A stretch of DNA of 16,389 nt from JAGPKI01 sp052034135 (GTDB taxonomy: Bacteria > Caldisericota > Caldisericia > UBA6126 > JAGPKI01). A program made the translations under genes and the position numbers. This document shows positions 1-6,147 of the stretch, in pieces. The stretch covers positions 1 through 16,389 of the forward strand of contig JBPOJC010000103.1 in NCBI GenBank assembly GCA_052034135.1. Direction: 5' to 3'. Under the pieces are notes generated by a model. The model was not told the DNA's origin, searched no databases, and saw only the letters and a list, made by a program, of their open reading frames with translations. Positions within the stretch are counted from its first letter, which is position 1. Each line of letters opens with the position of its first letter.

Positions 1-350
1 AGAAATAAACTATTTAGTTTGGGGTGTTTAGCAACTTTTATATTGCCATCTTTATCAATTGTGGGGTGTTCAGCAGGTTTCTCAACTTTTTCAATAATTT
101 CGAAAATATTATTTCCATCTTTATCAATAATTCGGTCAGAAACATTAATCTGATTCGCAACATCTGGATCAAGGTTTGGAACACTTATTTCAATTATAAG
201 TCTGGGGGCTGCTCTTTCGGCTTTTATGCTTTGTGCTTCTTTATTATAAAGAAGGAATGAAAAGATGATGACCAATGCAAAAACAAGAAAATCAGAAATT
301 TTGAATAAGCCAAATTTACGGTTAAATAAAAAATCAGTTACGGAATCCAT
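1..350 (-). CDS. Membrane-anchored DUF4330-like protein, N-terminal part (cut by left edge)
   Basis: An open frame of 116 codons runs from ATG at 350 off the left edge, so the C-terminus is missing. After about 20 residues comes one hydrophobic segment (about residues 17-35, ISDFLVFALVIIFSFLLY). An exported part follows: a beta-rich stretch with LIIEISVPNLDPDVANQI, then SDRIIDKDGNNIFEII, then a PTIDKDGNIKV segment. A short N-terminus ending in K-x-G-L-F-K-I-x-D, one anchor, then a 'defined by a step, with pairs of DKDG turns' domain is how I remember DUF4330 proteins, whose function is unknown. The start lies 10 nt after the hpf stop codon, and AAGG sits 8 nt upstream overlapping that stop, so it is probably translated from the csp-hpf message. 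The family call is from memory of the pattern; the gene call itself is firm. Confidence 0.65.
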   Translation of the reverse strand, partial: MDSVTDFLFNRKFGLFKISDFLVFALVIIFSFLLYNKEAQSIKAERAAPRLIIEISVPNLDPDVANQINVSDRIIDKDGNNIFEIIEKVEKPAEHPTIDKDGNIKVAKHPKLNSLF

Positions 351-360
351 AAAGTTAACC

Positions 361-900
361 TTACCGCAATTCGGGAATAAGAACTCCATAACCACCATCT
401 TTTCTTCTGTACAAAACTGCTAAATTTTCTTTATTTTCGCTAACCCTATAATAGATAAAAAAATCATGCCCAAGTAGCTCCATCTGCTCTATTGCTTCAT
501 CGTCAGTTAAGGGAGAGATGGGAAATCGCTTTTCTCGTACAATTAATGGTTTTGACTCAATTATACTTTCGCTACTCGCCAGTTTTACCTTTTCCTGGTC
601 AGTGCGCCTTGCTCTATCTTTAAGCTTCTCTTTAAACTTTTTCATCTGAATTTCAAGCTTATCGGAAAGTTTATCTATGGCTGCCCTTATATCGGGAGCT
701 TGAGTTTCTGCTCTTATAATTTTACCACTTGCCTTCAGTGTAACCTCTGCAACACTTCTTCCTCTTGATTCACTGAGGACAAGATCTGCTTCCTGAATGT
801 TATTATAAAATTTCTCAATCCTGCCTATTTTAGCTTCAGCATAGTCAAGTATATATTCATCTATTACAAATCCAGTATCACCCTTGACTGTGATCCTCAT
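361..900 (-). CDS. hpf: Long-form ribosome hibernation promoting factor HPF
   Basis: The protein is 179 residues with the two-part structure of long HPF. The N-terminal domain (about 1-105) is the RaiA/YfiA fold, with MRITVKGDTGFVIDEYILDYAE at its start and the basic helix KLSDKLEIQMKKFKEKLKDRARR, which lies in the decoding channel of the 30S subunit in known HPFs. A charged linker leads to the C-terminal dimerisation domain (about 125-179), with KRFPISPLTDDEAIEQMELLGHDFFIYY and a final GGYGVLIPELR. Long HPF joins two 70S ribosomes into inactive 100S particles in stationary phase or stress. I chose ATG at 900 because AGGAGG (907-912) lies 6 nt away; the TTG one codon upstream would be only 3 nt from it. 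It lies 87 bp downstream of csp on the same strand, and I see no clear promoter of its own. Confidence 0.93.
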   Translation of the reverse strand: MRITVKGDTGFVIDEYILDYAEAKIGRIEKFYNNIQEADLVLSESRGRSVAEVTLKASGKIIRAETQAPDIRAAIDKLSDKLEIQMKKFKEKLKDRARRTDQEKVKLASSESIIESKPLIVREKRFPISPLTDDEAIEQMELLGHDFFIYYRVSENKENLAVLYRRKDGGYGVLIPELR

Positions 901-931
901 CAAAAACCTCCTAAACGAGAAGTAAAACTAC

Positions 932-956
932 AGATAATCTATTAAAACAATTATCT
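932..956. repeat. Short inverted repeat upstream of hpf
   Basis: Perfect 7-bp arms AGATAAT (932-938) and ATTATCT (950-956) are separated by 11 bp in the csp-hpf gap. The arms are A/T-rich, so an RNA hairpin would be weak, and a protein-binding site is as likely as chance. Just after the csp stop codon, at 967-987, there are also nearly three tandem copies of the 7-mer TTATTTA. Neither element looks like an intrinsic terminator. Confidence 0.25.
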
Positions 957-987
957 ATTTACATTGTTATTTATTATTTATTATTTG

Positions 988-1197
988 CTAAACCATATCA
1001 ACACGTTTCACATTTGTGGCGATTGAGCCCTTTTCACCTTCCTCAAGGTCAAATTCAACTTCATCGCCCTGTTTTAAGGTTTTAAACCCTTGCATGGTGA
1101 TTTTGGAATAATGAACAAAAACATCTCCGCCGCCATCATCCCTTGTAAGAAAACCCCAACCTTTCTGGGAATTAAACCACTTTACATGACCCTTCAC
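988..1197 (-). CDS. csp: Cold-shock domain protein (CspA family)
   Basis: This 69-residue protein is a single OB-fold cold-shock domain of the usual length. RNP1 is visible as KGWGFLTRDD (residues 12-21), and RNP2 as DVFVHYSKI (25-33), followed by GFKTLKQGDEVEFDLEEGEKGSIATNVKRV. Family members bind single-stranded RNA or DNA and melt RNA secondary structure. The start is GTG (MKGHVKWFN). An in-frame TAA is the codon immediately before it, so no longer form is possible. A perfect AGGAGG (1209-1214) lies 11 nt upstream, a longer spacing than the 6-10 nt seen at its neighbours. It is the first gene of csp-hpf-DUF4330, has its own consensus -35 (TTGACA), and is transcribed divergently from cdaA. 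Confidence 0.95.
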   Translation of the reverse strand: MKGHVKWFNSQKGWGFLTRDDGGGDVFVHYSKITMQGFKTLKQGDEVEFDLEEGEKGSIATNVKRVDMV

Positions 1198-1228
1198 TTA
1201 AAGCAAAACCTCCTAAAAAAAATTAACA

Positions 1229-1255
1229 AAAGCTTATTACAATACAAAAAGCTTT
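1229..1255 (-). promoter_or_regulatory. Hairpin in the csp 5' leader
   Basis: The arms AAAGCTT (1229-1235) and AAGCTTT (1249-1255) are perfect complements across a 13-nt loop. They lie between the predicted csp transcription start (about 1254) and the Shine-Dalgarno at 1209-1214. A marginally stable A/U-rich stem in a roughly 57-nt leader could act as a temperature-sensitive element, as in cspA leaders of other bacteria. This is inference from position and complementarity only. Each arm contains the self-complementary AAGCTT, so other pairings are possible. Confidence 0.35.
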
Positions 1256-1260
1256 ATTAA

Positions 1261-1288
1261 ATACTAACATCGTCCATAAGGTTGTCAA
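1261..1288 (-). promoter_or_regulatory. Promoter of csp
   Basis: On the minus strand a perfect TTGACA (complement of 1283-1288) is followed after 16 bp by TAGTAT (complement of 1261-1266), which matches TATAAT at 4 of 6 positions. This predicts a start near 1254 and a leader of about 57 nt carrying the hairpin and AGGAGG. The -35 sits inside the partly palindromic TTGTCAA at 1282-1288, in the middle of the csp/cdaA divergent region. Confidence 0.55.
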
Positions 1289-1317
1289 TATTTTTAAATT
1301 AAATTTTTTAGAAAATT

Positions 1318-1346
1318 TTGCAATTTGGTTAAATTATTGCTAAATT
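1318..1346 (+). promoter_or_regulatory. Promoter of cdaA, probably giving a leaderless mRNA
   Basis: TTGCAA (1318-1323, 5 of 6 to TTGACA), a 17-bp spacer and TAAATT (1341-1346, 4 of 6 to TATAAT) end only 6 nt before the cdaA ATG at 1353. A start 7 nt past the -10 would be at or beside the A of the ATG. No Shine-Dalgarno is present. A/T-rich DNA gives chance -10 matches, but the pairing with a -35 at ideal spacing supports it. Confidence 0.5.
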
Positions 1347-1352
1347 CTTATT

Positions 1353-2150
1353 ATGCAATTAAGCTTACTTTCAAACATAATCGATATAATATTAGTTAGC
1401 ATCATAATATATTATGGCTTATTAGTTCTCCGTTCTACAAGGGCAATGCAGCTAATTCTTGGTTTGATAGTCTCTGTAATTATTTTAAATCTTGCATACT
1501 TATTAAGCGAATCTCTAAGGTTCGTTGTATTAAGCTGGATTTTAAAAAATACTATTTCTATTCTTTCTGTCTCTTTACCAGTTATTTTAGTTGTTATATT
1601 CCAGCCAGAACTAAGGCGTTTTTTAGGAAAACTTGGTACAAAAAGAACAATTTTTAGAGGAACAATTCACCTATTTGATGTTTCTTTTTTGAGTCAAAAT
1701 TCCATAGAAGAAATTGTTAAAAGTATTGACACATTGTCAAAAAATAAAATCGGAGCATTGATGATTATTGAAAGAGAAATCTCTCTTGAGCCTTTTTTGG
1801 AAACAGGTGTAAAATTAGGTGCACGTATTTCAAGCGAATTACTCATCACTATTTTTACTCCTCCCTCTCTTCTTCATGATGGTGCTTCAATAATTAAAAA
1901 TGATGAAATAGTTGGAGCAAGAGTTATACTTCCACTAACACAAAACCTCATAATTTCAAAAGACTTTGGAACTCGGCATAGGGCAGGTATTGGAATAACC
2001 GAGGAAACAGATGCTATTTCCTTGATCGTCTCTGAAAGAGATGGAAGAATATCTCTTGCTGTTTCTGGAAAAATTACTACTAATCTTACACCTTCTGAAG
2101 TTCGAGAAATGTTATTTGTTATGTGCAAAGCAAGAAGGGAAAAGAAATAG
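1353..2150 (+). CDS. cdaA: Membrane diadenylate cyclase CdaA (c-di-AMP synthase)
   Basis: The 265-residue protein has the CdaA layout: three N-terminal membrane segments (about 8-27, 32-52 and 63-84), a short link, and a cytoplasmic DisA_N/DAC catalytic domain (about 100-260). Catalytic motifs are intact: HDGAS (DGA at 176-178) and GTRHRAG (RHR at 208-210), which bind and condense two ATP into cyclic di-AMP. FQPELRRFLGKLG (83-95) is also typical. In Firmicutes and relatives c-di-AMP controls potassium and osmolyte transport and cell-wall balance. It is the first gene of a plus-strand run and overlaps the next gene, cdaR, by one base (TAGTG). ATG at 1353 has no Shine-Dalgarno but a promoter-like -10 just upstream. 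The usual third gene of this cluster, glmM, is absent; speD follows cdaR instead. Confidence 0.96.
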   Translation: MQLSLLSNIIDIILVSIIIYYGLLVLRSTRAMQLILGLIVSVIILNLAYLLSESLRFVVLSWILKNTISILSVSLPVILVVIFQPELRRFLGKLGTKRTIFRGTIHLFDVSFLSQNSIEEIVKSIDTLSKNKIGALMIIEREISLEPFLETGVKLGARISSELLITIFTPPSLLHDGASIIKNDEIVGARVILPLTQNLIISKDFGTRHRAGIGITEETDAISLIVSERDGRISLAVSGKITTNLTPSEVREMLFVMCKARREKK

Positions 2151-3325
2151 TGAACATTAAAAAGGCTATTACAAATAATTTGGGCTTAAAAATTTTCGCT
2201 CTAATTCTATCCATATTATTGTGGTTATATATTTACTATGTTTATGGAGCAAAAATAAATAAAACTGCCTCAATCCAGGTACAGGTTATAAATGTGCCAC
2301 AGGATCTTTCAGTCAGTTTAAGTGATAATTACATAAATGTTACGTTTGCAGCTCCTGTAAGGATAATAGAACAAGTTGAAAAAAATATTAGAATTGTGAT
2401 GGACCTCTCCAATATAGGACCTGGAACTTTTAAAAGAAAAATTAATATAGATGCTCCGAAGGAAGCAGAAATTATTTCTTTAAATCCAGATGAAATTGAA
2501 ATCACTGTCGAAAAAATAATAACTAAAGAATTTCCTATAAGGGGAGTTATGAATGGTAAAGTAGCTAATGGAAATATTGTGGGTACGCCAGAAATTACTC
2601 CGCAAGTAGTTACGGTTCAAGGTATAGAGAGTATCGTTAATTCAATAAAAGAGGCAATAGTTGAAATAAACATTGAAGATGCTACTTCTGATATATACGG
2701 ATCTTCAGAAGTTAAATTAATAAATAAGTTTAACGAACCAATAGAAGATTTAATAATGAGTAGTAGAATTGCAAATTTTCATGTTCCAATTATTAGCTCT
2801 GATGTTACAAAATTCGTCCCTGTTATACCAGAATTTAATGGGTATTCAAAATTAGCAATTAGAGGAGTTAAAATTACTCCTGAAATAGTAAAAATTACAG
2901 GAAAAGGTGAAGCAATAAGTAAAATTAGCTCAATTGAGACAGAACCAATTAACATTGATGATTTGTCGGAAAACATTTCTGTTAATGCAAAACTTAAAAC
3001 TCCTGAAAGCATAAAAATTGAACCCTCTTCAGTAACAGTTGAAATAACCGTTGAAGAAGAAATTACAGTTAGTTTTGACAATGTTTCTGTAAAAACTATA
3101 AATCTTCAGGAGGGATTAAAGGCTTCTTTAGATTTTGAAGATGTTAAAGTAGTTATTACCGGAAGAAAAAGTATAGTGGAAAATATAAAATCTGTCGAAG
3201 CTCAAATTGACCTTAAAGGATTGAATGCAGGGGAATATATGTTGCGTGTTACAATAAAAAATATTCCAAATTCCATTCTTGTGAGGATTTACCCTGAGAA
3301 AATTAATGTAAAAATTACGAGATGA
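2150..3325 (+). CDS. cdaR: YbbR-domain protein CdaR, regulator of CdaA
   Basis: From GTG at 2150 the protein has 391 residues: a short cytoplasmic tail, one membrane anchor (about 12-31, LGLKIFALILSILLWLYIYY) and about four tandem YbbR repeats of roughly 80 residues that would lie outside the membrane. Repeat signatures include VINVPQDLSVSLSDNYINVTF, SLNPDEIEITVEK, KITPEIVKITG and KIEPSSVTVEITVE. CdaR proteins bind CdaA in the membrane and tune c-di-AMP output. I chose GTG 2150 over the in-frame GTG 2123 because AAGGGA lies 9 nt upstream of it and the TAGTG overlap with cdaA suggests translational coupling. The longer form (400 residues) would place its start inside cdaA without a ribosome-binding site. 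Confidence 0.92.
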   Translation: MNIKKAITNNLGLKIFALILSILLWLYIYYVYGAKINKTASIQVQVINVPQDLSVSLSDNYINVTFAAPVRIIEQVEKNIRIVMDLSNIGPGTFKRKINIDAPKEAEIISLNPDEIEITVEKIITKEFPIRGVMNGKVANGNIVGTPEITPQVVTVQGIESIVNSIKEAIVEINIEDATSDIYGSSEVKLINKFNEPIEDLIMSSRIANFHVPIISSDVTKFVPVIPEFNGYSKLAIRGVKITPEIVKITGKGEAISKISSIETEPINIDDLSENISVNAKLKTPESIKIEPSSVTVEITVEEEITVSFDNVSVKTINLQEGLKASLDFEDVKVVITGRKSIVENIKSVEAQIDLKGLNAGEYMLRVTIKNIPNSILVRIYPEKINVKITR

Positions 3326-3400
3326 AATTGGAAATGTTAAACTAAAATGTTGCAAAAAAAATTTTTTGTATATACTTATCATTCGTTTAAATTTTTATAT

Positions 3401-3410
3401 AGAGGGGGGG
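3401..3410 (+). promoter_or_regulatory. speD ribosome-binding site with a run of seven G
   Basis: AGAGGGGGGG ends 8 nt before ATG 3419 and decides the speD start. The preceding 93 bp after cdaR also hold a weak promoter candidate, TTGCAA (3350-3355) and TATACT (3371-3376), with a short 15-bp spacer. A seven-base G run is conspicuous in DNA this A/T-rich, and slippage in it would change Shine-Dalgarno spacing. Confidence 0.6.
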
Positions 3411-3418
3411 TTGGTGAA

Positions 3419-3868
3419 ATGTTAACAATAGGAAAGCATATTATTGTTGAGCTTTCAAATTGTGATCCAAACATTATTAACAATTTAGTAGAAGTAAAGA
3501 AAATTTTAATTGAAGCAAGCTTGGTAGCAAACGCTGAGATAAAAGAGCTTGCGTTTCACCGATTCTCACCACAAGGGGTGAGCGGTGTAGTTGTGATTGC
3601 AGAATCACATATATCTGTGCATACATGGCCAGAATATGGTTATGTAGCTTTAGATATATATACGTGTGGAGATAAAGCCGACCCTTTAAAAGCTTGTAGC
3701 TACATTGCAGAAACTTTTAAGGCAGAAAATATCTTCGCAACAGAAATAGAAAGAGGACTTGAAGATTCTACAAAAAAAGTTTTCTTACACAAAAAAATAA
3801 ACATAAAGGAGGGGAGGGAAGAAGACGATGGTGAAAGAGAAGAATTATTCATGGATGTGGTTTCATGA
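3419..3868 (+). CDS. speD: S-adenosylmethionine decarboxylase proenzyme (pyruvoyl-dependent)
   Basis: The enzyme makes decarboxylated AdoMet, the aminopropyl donor for polyamine synthesis. From ATG 3419 (LTIGKHIIVEL) the self-cleavage motif AESHISVHTWPE places the pyruvoyl serine at residue 63, the processing histidine at 68 and the catalytic cysteine (TCG) at 83. These are the numbers I recall for the Thermotoga maritima enzyme, which supports this start. The in-frame ATG at 3347 would add 24 basic/aromatic residues (LQKKFFVYTYHSFKF) and has no ribosome-binding site. At 149 residues it is about 20 longer than usual: the acidic tail KEGREEDDGEREELFMDVVS is the product of reading through the speE ribosome-binding site and first codons, giving a 41-bp overlap. 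Some SpeD homologues decarboxylate arginine or ornithine instead, but the adjacent aminopropyltransferase favours AdoMet. Confidence 0.95.
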   Translation: MLTIGKHIIVELSNCDPNIINNLVEVKKILIEASLVANAEIKELAFHRFSPQGVSGVVVIAESHISVHTWPEYGYVALDIYTCGDKADPLKACSYIAETFKAENIFATEIERGLEDSTKKVFLHKKINIKEGREEDDGEREELFMDVVS

Positions 3869-4778
3869 CTATTTTTCTAAAGCAGAAGTCCATTTGCACG
3901 GTTTTACTGATATTTATGCATCAATAAAAACTAAATATCATAAAATAGACTTAGTTGAGTCTCCTTGCTTTGGAAAAACCCTTATAATTGATGGAGATGT
4001 ACAATCCTCTATTAAAGATGAATACATCTATCACGAAGCTCTCGTTCATCCTGCAATGTTACTATGTAACGACGTGGAAAATGTTTTTCTTGCTGGTGGC
4101 GGAGAAGGAGCAACTTTAAGAGAAATACTCAAATATAAATCTTTAAAAAATGTAGTTAAATGCGACATAGATGAAGAAGCCATAAATATATACAAAGAAA
4201 AATTAGTAGAATGGCATAAAGGTTCATTTTTTGACAATCGTGTAACCCTTAAACATACGGACGCAAGAGCTCTTCTTGAATCGTACCCTGATTCTTTTTT
4301 TGATGTTATAATAACTGACCTTACGGAACCTACAGAAAATAGTCATTCTAAACGTTTATACTCTAAAGAATTTTTTTCTCTCTGCAAAAATAAACTAAAG
4401 GCAAATGGTAATATCGCAATACAGGCTTCATTATTAGAAGTAACTGCCTATAATATGCACGCATCTATTGCAAAAACTTTAAAAGAAATATTCCCAATTA
4501 CTAGGTCTTATGCAGAATATATTCCTTCTTTCGATACAACATGGGGTTTTATATTTGCCTCAAATCAAACTGATCCAATAAATTTTAGTCCTAAAGATAT
4601 AGATGAAAAAATAAATGAAAAAGTAGAAGGTGATTTACGTTATTATGATGGTATAACCCATCTCCACCTCTTTTCACTTGGAAAGGATTTAAGAGAACTT
4701 TTGGATAAAGAAGGACAAATAATAACTGACGAAACCCCTTTCTACTTGGAAAGAAAAGAACGTATTTTTGATTTATAA
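3828..4778 (+). CDS. speE: Aminopropyltransferase (spermidine/thermospermine/aminopropylagmatine synthase family)
   Basis: The 316-residue protein transfers an aminopropyl group from decarboxylated AdoMet to an amine. An N-terminal beta domain contains GKTLIIDGDVQSSIKDEYIYHEALVH (49-74). A Rossmann domain follows, with the nucleotide loop LAGGGEGATLRE (GGGEG at 90-94), CDID (112-115) for the donor ribose, TDAR (144-147) and the catalytic-loop DLTEP (164-168). That last loop (DLTEPTENSHSKRLYS), IQASLLEVTAY, and RSYAEYIPSFDTTWGFIFAS resemble my recollection of Thermus SpeE and plant ACL5 rather than E. coli SpeE (which has D-S-T-D-P-x-G-P). The substrate may therefore be agmatine or spermidine. 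ATG 3828 follows a purine-rich AAGGAGGGGAGGG; its 3' part lies 8-9 nt away. It overlaps speD by 41 bp, so the two are probably translationally coupled. Confidence 0.93.
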   Translation: MVKEKNYSWMWFHDYFSKAEVHLHGFTDIYASIKTKYHKIDLVESPCFGKTLIIDGDVQSSIKDEYIYHEALVHPAMLLCNDVENVFLAGGGEGATLREILKYKSLKNVVKCDIDEEAINIYKEKLVEWHKGSFFDNRVTLKHTDARALLESYPDSFFDVIITDLTEPTENSHSKRLYSKEFFSLCKNKLKANGNIAIQASLLEVTAYNMHASIAKTLKEIFPITRSYAEYIPSFDTTWGFIFASNQTDPINFSPKDIDEKINEKVEGDLRYYDGITHLHLFSLGKDLRELLDKEGQIITDETPFYLERKERIFDL

Positions 4779-4795
4779 ATAGTTAAGAATTCAGG

Positions 4796-6145
4796 TTGAG
4801 CTCGGAAAGTAAGAATCATAACTTCTTAACAGAGTCGAAACTTCTTTCGGCAATTTTAAGGCTATCATGGCCAGCTATGATAGCTATGATATTTCAGTCT
4901 ATAACAGGCGTTACAGATATATATTTTCTTGGTAAAATAGGTAATCCAAATGCTCAAGCAGCCATAGGTATATTTGCAGTTCTTTTGAGTTATCTAAGTG
5001 CATTTAATACTATTGTTGGAAATGGTTCTATAAGCGTAATTTCACAATATTATGGAGCATCTAACTTTGAGGAAGCAAGCGAAGCAACAGCTCAAACAAT
5101 TTTATTAAAATTAATTGGAACTTATATTCTTGTAATTCCCTGCATTATTTTCCTAAAACCACTACTACTTCTTTTTGGGGCAGAGGGAGAAGCACTATCA
5201 TTAGGTGTAAGATATGGAACAATAATTTTGAGTATTCTACCATTCATGAATGCAGGATATACATTTAACACAGCTTTAAGAGCTGCGGGCGATGCCGTAA
5301 CACCAATGTATCTAATGCTTTCATGTTTAATCGTTAACCTTGTTTTAAATGTAGTTTTTATAAATACTATGTCTTTAGGTATTGCGGGAGTGGCATTAGC
5401 AACAGCTATTTCACAAATATTCCTCTTTATTGTTGGTTTACGGGTCTATTTAGGTGGTAAAAAACTCATAAAAATAAATTTAAAGAGTTTGCTAAAGCCA
5501 AAATTAAGCTATATGAAGAAAATTTTTGAAATCGGTTTACCTTCTGGACTTCAAGCAATACTCGCAAGTATTGCCAATTCAATTATAATAAAAATAATTG
5601 CCTCTTTTGGTATGAGTATTGTTGCGAGTTATACAGTTGCTACAAGAACTGCAAGTCTCGCAATGATGCCAATATCAGGACTATCATTTGCAACTTCTGT
5701 AATAGTTGGTCAAAATGTAGGAGCGAGGAAAAACGAAAGGGCTTTAGCTGCAACAAAAACTTCTGTTATTATTGCTTTAATATTGACTGTCTCTATTTCA
5801 ATTATTTTTAGCATTAATCCTTTATTCTTTTTAAATATATTCACTAATGATAACGAAGTATTAATGATGGGTAAAAACCTTTTACCTTTCTTTGCATTTT
5901 TACAGATAATTGTAGCATTAATTTCAATTTATAATGCCCCTCTACTTGGTACTGGTAAATTAAAACCACTTTTTTATATCTCTACCATATCTGTATGGTT
6001 TATTCAAATTCCATTTACATTTATACTTAAAGGTAGTCTTGGTTTGAGCAGTATATGGATTTCAATTGCTCTATCAAACCTTATAAATTTGTATCTATCC
6101 TATAGGTTATTTAAAAGTAGAAACTGGATATCAAGTATGGTTTAA
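4796..6145 (+). CDS. MATE-family multidrug/cation efflux transporter
   Basis: The 449-residue protein has about 12 membrane segments in two related halves, the MATE/NorM-DinF plan that exports cationic compounds in exchange for Na+ or H+. Visible family motifs are LRLSWPAMIAMIFQSITGVTDIYFLGKIG (about 21-49, including the W-P helix 1), the half-one GNGSISVISQYYGA (about 75-88) and the matching half-two SGLSFATSVIVGQNVGARK (about 293-311). The start is uncertain: TTG 4796 is the first start codon after an in-frame TAA at 4784, 17 nt after speE, but the only nearby SD-like bases (AGG) touch it. Internal ATGs would delete helix 1. Being last in the cdaA-cdaR-speD-speE run, polyamine or cationic-drug export is plausible, but the sequence cannot define the substrate. 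Confidence 0.93.
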   Translation: MSSESKNHNFLTESKLLSAILRLSWPAMIAMIFQSITGVTDIYFLGKIGNPNAQAAIGIFAVLLSYLSAFNTIVGNGSISVISQYYGASNFEEASEATAQTILLKLIGTYILVIPCIIFLKPLLLLFGAEGEALSLGVRYGTIILSILPFMNAGYTFNTALRAAGDAVTPMYLMLSCLIVNLVLNVVFINTMSLGIAGVALATAISQIFLFIVGLRVYLGGKKLIKINLKSLLKPKLSYMKKIFEIGLPSGLQAILASIANSIIIKIIASFGMSIVASYTVATRTASLAMMPISGLSFATSVIVGQNVGARKNERALAATKTSVIIALILTVSISIIFSINPLFFLNIFTNDNEVLMMGKNLLPFFAFLQIIVALISIYNAPLLGTGKLKPLFYISTISVWFIQIPFTFILKGSLGLSSIWISIALSNLINLYLSYRLFKSRNWISSMV

Positions 6146-6147
6146 TA

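Noticed and set aside
24..260. Plus-strand frame of 78 codons at the left edge
   Set aside because: It is antisense to the DUF4330-like gene, is phenylalanine/asparagine-rich, and has no ribosome-binding site.
901..903. hpf start at TTG 903
   Set aside because: Only 3 nt from AGGAGG; ATG 900 at 6 nt fits better.
3347..3418. Longer speD start at ATG 3347
   Set aside because: No Shine-Dalgarno, and the extra residues are not family-like. Starting at 3419 puts Ser, His and Cys at 63, 68 and 83 as in the characterised enzyme.
3326..3418. Strong separate promoter or SAM riboswitch before speD
   Set aside because: The only hexamer pair has a 15-bp spacer, and 93 A/T-rich bases hold no SAM-riboswitch-like stems. 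I left it as a weak possibility only.
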